The position numbers and the translations under genes are program-made. A stretch of DNA of 64,000 bases from Dimorphilus gyrociliatus (Eukaryota; Annelida; Polychaeta; Dinophilidae), in NCBI GenBank assembly GCA_904063045.1, contig CAJFCJ010000008.1:558001-622000 (forward strand). Direction: 5' to 3'. The first letter of the stretch is position 1. Each line of letters begins with the position of its first letter. The notes beneath the pieces were generated by a model. It worked only from the letters and a program-made list of their open reading frames with translations, was not told where the DNA came from and did not search any database. Positions 35,970 through 48,307 of the stretch are shown in pieces.

Positions 35970-36368
35970 AAAAGTGAATGACTTTTAATATTTTCTTTGT
36001 TTTTATTATTTTCCATTTGATCTCTTAATTTTAAAGAGAAAAAACTGGAAGAAATAATAATAATTATAATAAATGAACAATAAAAAAAAGAAAATATATA
36101 TAAATACTATTTAAATATGATTTTATTATATGTTTTATTGTTGAAAATTTGCATCATTTTTGTGTTTTTTTTTCCATAACTGCCTGACTAGTAAACGATA
36201 GTTAATTGTTTAACAAAAAGAAAAAAAAAACAATATTTTTAAAAGCCTAGGTTATGTCTCTCGTATTCCTTTTTTTTTGTTTTTTACCTGATAAATTATA
36301 TTTTTTAACCAATTTCTTTGTTTACAATCTATATTTGTTGGGTTTTTATTCAATCTTGGTAAGACTTT
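35970..36368. other. convergent 3' flanks, orphan membrane gene / TANGO1
   Basis: 399 bp of AT-rich sequence with A- and T-runs. Contains AATAAA-like signals near 36080 for the plus-strand gene. No coding frame is seen. Confidence 0.45.
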
Positions 36369-39300
36369 TCACCTTCTTGATGAATGTACAGGATCTCTTG
36401 GTGATGATGTTTTAGGGCCTATTTTGAAAAGGAAATTATTTATATATATTTTATTCAATCTTTTTCGTATTTTATTGTAATTTACCAAGTCTTCTTGGTT
36501 CCGAACCACGATTAGTGCGATTGTATGTTGGAGAATATCTGTCATCGTAACGGTCGAAACGTTGTTGATTATCGAAAAGCATTGGCATCATTGGAGGGGG
36601 AGGGGGTGGTGGCATTGGAGGTAGACCTGGAGAGACGCCAAGCTCTTCCCTGAAAACAAATATTATAAATTTTGAATTTCAAAAGTATTCAAATTACCTT
36701 AATGAATTATGTGAAGATGGTGGTCTATTATCCATCATAGGATTTTGGGGCATTGGAGGCATTGGAGGAGGAATAGGTGCCATTAATGGTGCCCTACCAC
36801 CATTTAAAGTCTCCGGTAACGTCGGCACAGGTCTTACAATATTTTCGTGTCTGCTTTCTAATTCAAGAAGTCTCTGTCTAAGAAAACTAGCTTCTGCTTT
36901 TGCTTCTTTTTCGCCTCTTTCGGCTCTTCTAGCTGATAGCCATGTTTCGTGAGCCTTTTTCTCTTGTATAGCATTTTGTCTCCTGAAATCCTGCTCCAGG
37001 TTTGTGATTTCTTTCTTCAAATCATCAACTTGTTGTTTATAAATTTCTAAAGTCTTTTCTGCCATTTCACGATCTTGCTCTTCTCGAGAAAGCATGGATG
37101 AAGCTTGCGTTCGAAGTACTTCTCTCTCTCCAATTTCACGTTGAAGGCTGGTTTCTTTTTCTTTAAAATAATTTGACAATACATCTAATTTCAGTTGAGC
37201 TTCCTCTTTTTCTCTTTTTGCCCCTCTTATCATTTCTTCTAAATCTATACATTTTTTTTTAATTTCTTCGAATTGAACTTCCATTCCTTTTCTACTTTCT
37301 ATTTCAACTTCATATTTTCTCCTCAAACTTTCATTATCCTCTTTGAATACTTTCAGTTCAGCAGAGATTTTAGCAACGTCAATAGTCTTCTCTAGCCTTT
37401 GTAATTTCTCTTTTTCTCCCAGTTCATCATCATCATCACTCGACTGAAGATTTATTATACAATCTTTAAGCACCGATATTTCATTATCTTTCGACTCAAT
37501 TGTTTCCTTTAGGGCTTCTAGTTCATTTTTTGTAATACCCAATTCTTCTTTCGAGTCATTAATTCTGTTTTAAACAAGAAGTTAATTTTATTCAACAAAC
37601 AATAAACTCAAAGTATAAAATACCTCTCTTTCCATTTATCAACATCTAACAATAGTTGATCTCTACTTTGCTGTAGAACGCTTACTTCTTCAGTCATTTG
37701 CTGAACTTGAAGTTCTAAAGTCTCCTGAGATTTATGACTTTGTTCAAACTGATTGACTTTCTCCGCAAGTTGATTTTCATAGTAACTGCTGGTATCTTTA
37801 AGTTTATGATATTCAGCTACCGTACGGTCGTATTCTTCTTTCAGTTGAACATTTTCCATGTGTTTTGCGCCAACGCTCGCTGAAATTTGCTCTACTTGTT
37901 GTTGAAGTTCGTGTATTTGAGTCTGATAGGAATGACTGTCAGCCTGAGAACGACTTAATTGCTCCTTTAGCTTAGTAACATCTCTTGAAGAAAGATTCGA
38001 TCTATTGGATAGGCTTCCAATATCAGCTTTTAGTCTATTATTCTCATCTTCGATTTGATCCTTTTCTCTTTGTAAAATATGCAATTGGTGTTCTAATTTT
38101 CGGGCAGCAGCTGCAAATAGTTAAAAACAAATGTATATTACATGCTTTTATTCTTTAGTGGATTTTTGTTCTCATAGTTAAATGAAATAGAAAAATTTCC
38201 AACCGTGTGGATCTGGTAATTTGCTTGGATTCGATTTACAAAAAACAGCTTTAGCTCCAAAGACAAAACATATCATAGTTGTTATTGAGGCCAACAGAAA
38301 TGTTCTAGGAGCGGAAAGACCAATTGGCTCGCTTGTAAAGATAAATTGCAGAACACCTGGCATCTAAGATAAAATATGATATAGTTTACATTCTTACCAA
38401 GGTCACAGGGAAATTTTGTACTTACCATTTCAATTATATTCATCATACTCCTATCTACACCTGAAAAAACACTAGCATTTACTGTAACAGTCGAGTCTGC
38501 CTCAGCTATTATCGATGGAGTAGGGGTTACAGTTTCACTATCAGCTTCAGTCGTCTTTTCAGTTGCCTCGGTTGTTTTTGTATCTGCCTCTTGTTTTAAG
38601 TTGTCGACATTGTCTTTCGACAATTCTTCACCATTATTGCTTGATTCTGAAGTCACAGGCTGGTCTGACGTACTATTTACATCAGGAACCTGAACAGGTG
38701 GTTCTATTGGTTCCTTAGTTTCGACAGTTCCTATAGTTACTTCTGGAGGAGGGGTTTCAATTGTTGTGGACTCTTCCTTAGGTATAGATTTTTCAGAAGA
38801 CGGTTGCGTATTTTCAGGAATTGTCTCTGTGCTTGGACTGGCTTTTTCGCTGGATAAAGTTTGCGAAGTGTCGGAAATATTAGCCTCTATGGATGATGGT
38901 TCAGTGTTTATACTTTGACTAGCACTTTCTATGTGAGCGGATGGATTTTCAGTTTTAAGTTCCGTTTCAGAGCTTTTGCTTTCGCTAGAAGCCTGATCAA
39001 CTTTTATAGCCTCGGTAGATTTGTCGATTCCGTTGTTTTCTGACTCGAGAGATGACGGCATTGTTGGAATAACACTAGCCTCAACCTCCTCATCTGGGGG
39101 TAAAATGGTTGTAGCTCCTTCAAGTACCATCGTAGTTGTACCGTCATTAACATGAACTTGGTCTTCCATTTGATGTGAGTTGTTTTCCTCCGGTTTATTT
39201 GAGGCTGGAACGTTCTCATTATTTTCGTTATTTTTTAATGGAGCATCTGCAACTCCAGCCTCCAATGGTTTATCATCTTTAGTTGGAGGAGGTGGAGTGG

Positions 39301-42300
39301 TATCAGTCATTGTGTTCTGTTGTGCTTCTTCTGTCGCAGTTGTCTGGGTCGAATCTGTTGATACAGATTCTAAGTTCAAGTTGGTAATGCTGGCTGTATT
39401 GTCTTGTCCGTTTTCATCAGGAACACTAGGTGACAGTGACTGATCTTCATCAAGACTATTAGTACTTTGTGATGTTACAGTTGGTTGTACGTCGGATAAA
39501 GCGTCCTGTGCAGTTTTTGATTCTAAATCGGTTGCTGGCTTTTCCGTGACCATTTCTTCAGTGTTTAAATTACTTGTTGGTTGAATCGAGGAGTCATCAG
39601 AAGGATTACCGACATCTTCTTTAACATCAGTCTTCGTCTCAGACATCTTAATATCAGCCTCAGCACCCTTTCCTCCATGTTCGTTATCAATTGCCATAGA
39701 ATTTTCAACAACTTCTTCCTCTTTAGTTGAATGTTTAGCATTTTCTTCAGTTAATATTTTTTCATCGGTCGTTGTGTCGTCGGTCATTTTTTCAATAGTT
39801 TGGGGAGTTTCCGGATTTTCCAATTCAACATTTTTTTTAGCTTCGTTTTCTAGGAGAAAAACAATGAAAGAAGAAATATTATTTTGAAGTAGAAGAAAAA
39901 AATATATAAAAATCATGTAACATAATAAGCAATCTAAAAATAGCGAAATTTTCTTAATATTCTCATATTACAAACAAATATAAAGAGAATTTAAGAAAAA
40001 TTTTCCTATAACCGTATGAAATGCTAAATTAATTCTATTAATGCCGTATTTTAAAAGGTTCCTACAAGTATTATCAAAATACATCTATAAAGCTGTACTA
40101 TAAGGATGCAAAATTCTCTCATCTAGCAACAATACTACAGGGGTGTTTGGGAAAAGGGTAACCCTTTTACTAATTATAAATATGATTAGTTATGCCTTGT
40201 AGGAAAGTATTAGAAGGAATAAGTGGTTATTTAAATCACCCTCAAATTCCGTCTTCGTTTCCGATGGAAAAGTTTCATCCGAGGTGAACTTTAATTGGTT
40301 AATGGCTGATTGTACATCTTCCGATACTTTTGCAGTTTCCTTCTTTGTTTTGTTTGCAAAATTTATAGTCTTGTTATCGACTGTTTTTTCTGGAGTTAGA
40401 GGTTTTCCTAAGGATTCTGTAGGGTCATTATTTTTTTCGAGCTCTTGTTCAGAATCCTGCTTCGCTAATTCTTCACCTTCACTTTCTTCGGCTTTTTCAA
40501 TTGACTGATCAGTTTTCGTACTGTCTTCTGCGTTCTGTTCAGTTGAAATCTCTTTCTCTTCTTCAACTTTTTTCTCCGTAGGGATCTCTATCTTTCCTTC
40601 ATCTTTTAGTTCAGTTGCATCCTCCAATTTCGTTTCCGTTAAATCGGCATTTGGCAATGTTTCGTCTTCTGATTTCGGCTCGGTTTCATCTTCCTCTGTT
40701 TCGTCCTTTTGTTCCGTCTCTCCTTCTTTCTTTGCTTTTTCTAGAAGCTCTGCTTCAATATTTGTCTCTTGTTCTAAGCTCTGTTCTGCTATGCCATCAA
40801 CATCATTTTTAAATTTCGATTCATTACCATTTTCTATTTTTCTCTGAGCTGTTTGTTCTGCATTGTCATCATCAAGTGTGTTTTGTTCACCTTCCTTCTG
40901 TCCAACGCCAAAATGATCGTCATATATTTTTTTCTTTTCTTGTAAATGTTGTTCATATTCTTTCCTAAGCATACTATTTAAATCTGTGGAACCCGTTTCA
41001 AATTATTATATAATTATATTGTTTAGTTTCTTCAAACACGTCAAATTCAAGTGAAGAGATTGTACCATTAGGCTATATATATAAAATATATATATATATA
41101 TGGAAATGGAAGAAATTATTTTTTCGTGCAAATATTTCCATACAACAAGAAAGTATAAAGAAGGATAAGAGAATATAATAAAAGCAAAACATAACAAAAA
41201 AAAAACAATAATAAACAATTAGCAAATGATAACAATGAACTTAAAGTAACTTATACATATAGTATAGATACAATGGAAAACAATAAATTTAGATTTAATA
41301 AAAAAAAGTTTATTATTTAATCTTCATTTAATTAATTACTTAAAACTTTTTCCTTTTAAACTAAATTTAAAGAAGATGAAGAAACTCTTAAATATTTCTT
41401 GTTCTTTTCATAATAAATTAATCGTTTTAAAGGAATATATTTATTTATATCCATAAAAAGAAAAAGAAATATATAAGTAAATTTTAAGAACAATGAATAA
41501 TATAATATGAATTTAGTAATATTAATGGTAAAAATTTACCTTCAATATTCTTTTCTCCTTTGTTATCAATATTTCTGGCATCTACACCTGTTTATAAAGT
41601 TTTCAATTATGATTTATGAAGAGAATATTAAAAAATATACCATATGAAATATTTATCTATTTCTGACTAGATATGGTACAACAGTATATTGTATATATAA
41701 TTAATTGAATTGATCATTAATACTAATAATATTGATACAACTATTACCCTAAAAATGTTAAAAAAGATGCAATTTAACCAAGCCAAAAAACACTATTTCT
41801 CATCTACAATGTATAGATAATAATTAAACCATTAACTACTTCTATTCTCTTAAATTTCATGCATCAAAAGAAAATATATATAAATAGATATAGATTTACA
41901 ATAGATATGAAAGAAAAAGTTTGGAATTGCATACTAAAAACATTGTATAGCATTCAAATATTATTATAGCAACATTTTTTTCAATAATTTTAAAGAAATT
42001 GTCTTTTCTTTTCTCTATCGTTAATGTTTGTCTTTAAAATTAATAAAAAAATATTATAATAAATGCCAGCTCACCGTTCGAATTACGAAAGAATGAGGTT
42101 ACACTAGACCAGATTCCTAAAAGGAAAATTAGCGGGTTTTCAGAACACATAAAAAAAAAAACAAGTTATGAAAATATTGGCCTCTTTCTCTTCGTTTTAC
42201 GATAACAAATAATTAATAGAGAAAATGATAGAAAATGTACAGAATATCATCATCACATTGAACAATCAATAGAGAGAACAATTATAAAATAATTAAGAAT

Positions 42301-43708
42301 TAACAGTTTAAGGTTTCTTAAGAATATTTTTTGAACTTTAATGAATTTTTAGTAATCGAATACTTTTTCAAGTCATTCAAGCGTAATTATTATAAATTTT
42401 TTATAAGGAACTAACCTTCTTCTTTCTTTTCATTTTCAACAGATTCGGGTTTTGTTTCTGTTGTTTTTAAATCTTTTTCTTCATTGTCCATATCAGTAAT
42501 ATCTTGTTCAGTTTTTGTTTTAGTATCCGAACTAATATCAGTTTCATCAGTTTCATCAAATTCTGTTGGATCTTCTGATTTTTTCTCTTCTTGTGTAACA
42601 TCATTACCCTTGTTTTTCATTTCCATTTGTTCATAAGTTTTTTGAGCTTCTTTTAGGAAGTCATCATCGGAATTTTTCTTATTATTGTTGTCAGTATCAC
42701 CTGGTTTGACTGTAAATGTCAAATTTTCAACAAAAACTTGTGTCTCCTTTACTAAATGTTTTTGAAAATAAGCAATTTGACCCTTGATCTAGAAATGGAA
42801 TAAAGTTACAGAAAATGAACTTTATAAATGATAGAAACTTACCAGTCCACCCCATAAATTTTGGTCTTTTCCTACACCTTTACTTAAAACTTTTATCCTA
42901 TCATTAACTTCAAAGGGTAATGAACCTTCTTGTTTATTTTGATACAATGCAATAGCTTCTGAAATCACAGCTGGGAGAAACAAACAAATTAATAATTAAT
43001 AATCTGTGTAAGATAGAATAGAAATTCATGAAAATTTCAGAATTGTATTCATAAAAGAATAAAATTTTTAAATATTTATCTATATATCATTGTATTTATT
43101 GTACATTCACCATATTTTAGATATTAATTTAATTATTTGGCATTCTTTGATTCTTTAAAGTTGAAAAAATCGATTTTTCTCTTTTAAGAATAAAATATCA
43201 ACAGATTTTTAAGTAAATATCAATTGAATTTTTATAATATTTCCTAAACCTATAGTTTATATTAATAATAATATTTACGTTTACTTTTATTAGGCAGTAA
43301 ATAATATGTACTGTTTTTATGATCAAATAAATCAAAAAGTAAATAGAATACTTGTCTATTCTTTTTTAATATATCTTAAATAACACCTAAATTAATTCAA
43401 TATCAAAAATGAAATTTGTATATAATTAGTATTCTAATTAAGATAGTTTTAACTACCATATCTTTTAATTAATATACTATGTCTTCATGGTGAATTTTAA
43501 AAAAATGTGGCCTTCGACACTTTCACACATTTGTGGCTTTCGCTGTATTTTTCATGAATTTATAATCATCAATCAATTTAAAAATCTTACTATGACATGT
43601 TGGATCGGCGCATGTTCTCGTATGTGATACTCGATCGGAAAAAACATCATAAACCAGTGAAATTAATATTAAAACGATAAATATACAACTAGAATTGCCG
43701 ACCGCCAT
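36369..43708 (-). CDS. MIA3: TANGO1/MIA3, ER exit-site cargo receptor for bulky secretory cargo
   Basis: TANGO1 links collagens and other large cargo to COPII at ER exit sites. Eleven exons: 43708-43591, 42970-42843, 42788-42416, 41587-41540, 40983-40240, 39849-38426, 38363-38204, 38110-37624, 37564-36698, 36649-36486, 36418-36369 (1520 aa, phases agree). Domain order fits: signal peptide (IFIVLILISLVYDVFS); lumenal SH3-like domain (RTCADPTCH ... LPFEVNDRIKVL ... NLWGGLIKGQIAYFQKHLV, residues ~30-100); ~850-residue acidic, Glu/Thr/Ser-rich lumenal region; membrane helix (FLLASITTMICFVFGAKAVF, ~965-985); two cytoplasmic coiled coils (~1000-1400); and a proline-rich Sec23-binding tail (LPPMPPPPPPPMMPM). 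The 48-nt exon 4 is symmetric (phase 1-1) and could be skipped. Introns 1, 3, 4 and 5 are long for this genome (about 0.4-0.8 kb). cTAGE5-like short forms lack the SH3 part. Confidence 0.95.
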
Positions 43709-43955
43709 TTTGTCGTCTGCTTTATCAACACGTCAGCGAAAAACGCCATCTTCAGTATTTCGGAACATCGATAAAATTTCGTAGGCCTAGTAGACGACTT
43801 GCAGCTAAATTTATACTGATCCACTGCGTCGCTTTTTCAGTTGCGCTGCAAACGTTCGACTTCTCTACCTCTCATACTCCCTCTGGTATAAAAATAGAGA
43901 AAGCACTTTTTCAGTTTCATTCGAGCATAGGAACTTGCTACAAAGAAACAAAATC
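43709..43955. promoter_or_regulatory. divergent promoter region TANGO1 / phosphagen kinase
   Basis: 247 bp between two divergent start codons, locally GC-richer. A TATA box (TATAAAAA, 43887-43894) faces the kinase gene about 62 bp before its ATG, consistent with strong regulated expression. The TANGO1 side shows no TATA. Confidence 0.6.
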
Positions 43956-46305
43956 ATGGGTGGAAACGAAAATCAAAAGAAGTACAAAAGCGAAGAAGAC
44001 TTTCCAGATTTGAGCAAGCATAACAACTGGATGGCAAAATGCTTAACTCCAGAAATTTATGCTAAAATTAGAGATAGATCAACTCCAAGTGGTTATACTT
44101 TGGATCAGGTAACTATAAACTTTTTTATGTCCAGTTACTTTAAAGAAAAGAAACTATGTCAAATCTTATTAAGGAGCTGATTCCATAACGCTAGAAAAAA
44201 TATATTACAGCAGAATAGAGAAAAACTAATCTTAAGAGAAATTCCGACTTTTTTCTCTCTGCTTGTCTGTCTGTCTGTCTGTCTACATCTCTCTCTCTCT
44301 CTTTCTTTCTTTCTCTATCTAGTTTTCTAGTTTAATATTCCTTTAACGTCTCGCGATATTAGTTCATTGTTAAAGTATAAGAAAGAGCTAACCTTATCTC
44401 GCTTTTTATGACGTTTTTTTTTTCAAGGTTATAAAGGAAATGTATTAAGTTAAAAATTTCATGAAAGTAGGTTGTATTAGATGATGCGCATCGAAGGATT
44501 TAGTTTTAATAATATATAATCTCAAATGACCATTCGATCTCATTCTGAGACGGCTATGTTTTATAGAGAGAGAGAGAGAGAAGAGAGAAACTCGCTTTTA
44601 TTTCATTGACCAAACTATACAATTTACAAATTCTCTGGCAACATTAGGGGTATTAATTGCCTATCCACTCGAGCCTTTGTAGGAAACTAAGTAGGCGGAA
44701 AGAAGAAGAAGAAAAAAAAAACAACCTACAATCTTTTATTGCTTATAGATCTTTTCTAACGTTGATAAATTCCCTTAAAAGCATCATCTGTGCAACGCTA
44801 AACTTCTCTCTTCACTTTATTTACATACAAAATTCCAAGTGATATCCTATAAGATATTAAAGATTTTCTTCCTAGTAATATTTATAGAATCTATATTGTA
44901 TGTAGGGTTCTCTATCTTAATGATTAGAAATTTATTCATAATGTATTTTCTATCAAAATTTCCATTTGAGCATCTTAATTTGGTTATTTATGGTTAAGTG
45001 AAATATATAACGGTCCAGTGAATTTAACTCTAGTTATTCTAATACGTTTCTTTTCTTCTTATAATATGAGATGTGTTTGGTGTATACTGAAATATAAAAT
45101 TTTAATATTGGGATAGAAATGGCATATTGAGCTTTATAGGTCATGAATTTGGTTGATTAAGCTCCGAAGTTGTAGAAGTAAAATATTACGAAGAATTCTC
45201 TTTTACTCTTATTATTTATAGGCAATCCAAACTGGCGTTGATAATCCCGGTCATCCGTTTATCATGACAGTTGGTTGTGTTGCTGGTGATGAGGAATCCT
45301 ATGAAGTTTTCAAGGAATTGTTCGATCCAGTTATTGATGGACGTCATGGGGGTTATGGACCTGACCAGAAGCATCCATCTGACCTAGATTTCACTAAACT
45401 TGTCGGAGGTGAACTTGATTCAAACTACGTTCTCTCTTCTCGAGTTAGAACCGGAAGATCAATAAAGAACATCTGCCTTCCACCCTTTTGCACCAGAGGC
45501 GAAAGAAGATTGGTTGAAAAGGTTGTTTGCGATGCATTAGCATCGTTGAGTGGTGAATTTAAGGGCAAATACTATCCCCTGTCTAAAATGACAGAGAAAG
45601 AGCAAGATCAACTTATTGACGATCATTTTCTCTTCGATAAGCCTGTTTCTCCCCTCCTAACTTGCGCTGGAATGGCCAGAGATTGGCCTGATGCAAGAGG
45701 TATCTGGCATAATGACGAAAAGTCATTTTTAGTGTGGATAAACGAGGAAGATCATACCAGAGTTATCTCCATGCAAAAGGGAGGAAACATGAAAGAGGTT
45801 TTCAGGAGATTCTGCGAAGGTTTAACTAAAGTAGAAAATTCTATGAAGAGCAAGGGGCATCAATTTATGTGGAATCAGCATCTCGGCTACATTTTAACTT
45901 GCCCATCAAACTTGGGAACTGGATTGAGAGGGGGTGTCCATCTTAAAATACCTCATCTGTCAAAGGACGAGAAGAGATTGGATTCTATTTTGGATCTCTT
46001 GAGATTGCAGAAGAGAGGTAATCGATGTCTATATTCATTTTATCCACTCTGATTATTAATATATTACTAATATCTTTATATACAGTATATTTAATTATTT
46101 ATTAAATTCTTTAGGAACTGGTGGAGTAGATACTGCAGCTGTCGGTGGAACCTACGATATTTCGAACTCGGATAGACTTGGATTCTCCGAAGTGCAACTC
46201 GTACAATGGGTTGTTGATGGTGTTAAACTTCTTATTGAGATGGAAAAGAAATTAGAGAAGGGCGAAAAGATCGATGATCTTATTCCGAAAGAAAAGAAGA
46301 AGTAA
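43956..46305 (+). CDS. CK: creatine-kinase-type phosphagen kinase
   Basis: Reversibly moves phosphate between ATP and a guanidino compound to buffer cellular ATP. Three exons: 43956-44108, 45222-46017, 46115-46305 (379 aa; cytosolic CK is about 381). It matches muscle/brain-type creatine kinase closely: [113 protein letters not shown], the reactive Cys in [16 protein letters not shown], and [13 protein letters not shown] with the creatine-pocket Val. No mitochondrial leader. Annelids also have glycocyamine, taurocyamine and lombricine kinases; the CK-like specificity residues favour creatine, but paralogous substrates cannot be excluded. Intron 1 (1.1 kb) carries microsatellites. A decayed copy lies downstream. 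Confidence 0.94.
44254..44320. repeat. (GTCT)n/(CT)n/(CTTT)n microsatellite
   Basis: Compound simple repeat in intron 1 of the phosphagen kinase gene: GTCT units, then CT units, then CTTT units. Confidence 0.9.
44562..44590. repeat. (AG)n microsatellite
   Basis: About 29 bases of AG repeat with one interruption, in intron 1 of the phosphagen kinase gene. It is roughly complementary to the CT repeat 250 bp upstream, so the two could pair in the transcript. Confidence 0.85.
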
Positions 46306-47179
46306 ACGAAAAAGATAACCATCTACTATGAACCCCTGCATGATTTTCAAAGGACAACCTCTTTCTTCCTTGTTAGTAGCAGAATATATGAAGTCCGGAA
46401 AATCAGGCCCACCATTCGTATTTATTGGAGTCCTTGAAAGTGTAGATTTAGTCGATAGTTGATAATTTTCTGAATCAATCGGAAGTAAATAATAATAAAA
46501 ATAATAAAAACATTTACTTCACGTTTCTCCAATAAACAAGCAAGGCTACTTTTAGCATTAAAAAAAGAATAAAAAATACACATTTTATCTCTTATTTATT
46601 CATACTGTCCTAGATTTTGAATAGTATATAGAAATATAAGAATATATAGGATTTCTCATTGACTGATGGGTAATCTTATGAAATTTTCTTTCTTATTTAT
46701 TTTAGTATTTCACTCTTTCTTCACGTCTAGTTACAATGTCAATCTTTAACAGTGTATAGGGAAATTATATTATAGGTTGATGAACTTTGGTGTTAGCGAC
46801 ACCTAGTGCTTTAAATTATCATATTACGTCATTTGATAAAATCAGATCGTTACAAAGCCCTTGTCAAATCTAGTTGATTTAAATAGATCTACAATAAGTT
46901 CAATTTTAAATATTGACGAAATAGAATGAGCTATAACTTTTTCCTTCTCCTACCATTTTATTCAAGTGTACATTAGCATCTTTGCTAATGAGGCAACAAT
47001 AGAAACAAAATAGTCATTTTAGAGAGTAGTTGTAAAACTTGATAAAACAATTCTCAAACTAATTACAATTTTGTATAATGAATTATATAAAACTCTAAAT
47101 GTTACTTGAATTAAATATCTAAAAATATCTAAACTATAGGCAACTAATTATATATATTATATAAACAGTATAAAGTTAT
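46306..47179. other. 3' flank of phosphagen kinase
   Basis: AT-rich. AATAAA at 46531-46536 is a likely poly(A) signal for the kinase. The part at 46732-46850 has a diverged second copy at 48028-48140, which belongs to the tandem duplication described below. No gene is seen. Confidence 0.5.
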
Positions 47180-48140
47180 GTGGCCCATGAAATTTAGTTG
47201 ATTTAATTATAATCTTATTGGAATAATACACTGTAACACAATTCTTTACAGCTCTTCTCATTTGCAGGCAGTTCCAATAGGCGTTGACAGTCTTAGTAAT
47301 TAAATGATAATCGTAACAATTTGCTATGTTGTTGGGTGATAAGAAAAGTCTAAGAAGATTTTTTTTTTTTTAGAGGGTCGCTGGATTTAGTTACTGATAA
47401 AAGTCGTAGCGGTAATGGATTCGGAACGAAGCGTCTATATGTGACCCAGTTTTTATTAAATCTGTTAGAAGTGAGTTCTAATTCTAACTTTATTCATCTA
47501 TATTCCATTAGAATTTTGGTTAAAAATTCTAATTCATCCATTAAACTTTGAAATAGAATTTACAAGTGGTAGCCATCTAAAAATATCTCATCTGTCGAAG
47601 GATGGGAAGAGATTGGATTCTATTTTGGATCTCTTGAGGTTGTAGAAGAGAGGTAATCGACGTTTCTAAACATCCTATATCTATTAATAATTATTATGTG
47701 CACTAAATTCCGAAAGGAGTCATAAAGTATCTATTATAACCGTCGATAGATGCTGCAATGTTCCAATCGAAGAAAATTTTGGAATATTACGTATAGAACG
47801 TCAATAAAAGGATTATCGTTCGTATTTGTTTTATTTATTTATTAAACCCTTTGTATACTACTTCCAATTTCTACAATAAATGAAATCTAAGTCATTTTTA
47901 TACGATAAATCTTTACTTTTTCATCTTTCTATCTAATCTATGAACAATATCTTAAATCTGTAATTATAATCTTAAGAAACATTAATTGTTTCAGATTGCT
48001 GCACGATTTCAATATATTTCTTCATTGCTATTCGCAATGTCAAGCTAAATATGACATATTTGTAGGCCGATGAACTGCTATATTAACGACACCTAGTTCT
48101 CAAAAATGGTGTGTTTAGTCATGTGATCTAAAATCAGCCG
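47180..48140 (+). pseudogene. decayed tandem copy of the phosphagen kinase gene
   Basis: Fragments match the kinase gene in the same order and orientation. 47187-47350 resembles the end of kinase intron 1 and the start of exon 2 (GGCGTTGAC for GGCGTTGAT, then a version of the [10 protein letters not shown] codons). 47576-47662 is a clear copy of the exon 2 end (from the codons for LKIPHLSKD through the RLQKR codons and the donor), over 85% identical by eye. 47745-47770 weakly resembles the start of exon 3. 48028-48140 repeats the kinase 3' flank at 46732-46850. Internal exon 2 sequence is deleted or scrambled and frames are interrupted, so no protein is expected. Confidence 0.8.
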
Positions 48141-48307
48141 ATCACGTGACATTTTCCGCAACACAGAGACTATAGCTTCAAATACTATTGTGCTGTTTCG
48201 TTTGGATATAGTTATATTCTTAAAAATTAAAATTTAGCGACAACATCAATTAATAAAGGAGTTCTCACGAAGATTTGCTGTTTAGCCATTCGAGTGAACA
48301 ACAAACA

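Noticed and set aside
36600..36640. Purine-rich GGAGGGGGAGGGGGTGGTGG run as a possible G-quadruplex element
   Set aside because: It is simply the antisense of the proline codons in the TANGO1 tail.
42075..42120. Possible extra micro-exon of TANGO1 with a GTGAGC donor
   Set aside because: In the required phase it meets a stop codon at once (TG-TAA), so it cannot be a coding exon in this transcript.
44254..44590. Tandem repeats considered as a CRISPR-like array or satellite
   Set aside because: They are ordinary di- and tetranucleotide microsatellites without spacers, in an intron.
44657..44842. 61-codon frame in intron 1 of the phosphagen kinase
   Set aside because: Lies wholly inside the intron, and no known product or phase-compatible splice was found.
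48275..48307. Earlier non-ATG start for NPC1
   Set aside because: The ATG at 48308 directly precedes a good signal peptide; the upstream codons begin with a non-ATG codon and add nothing.
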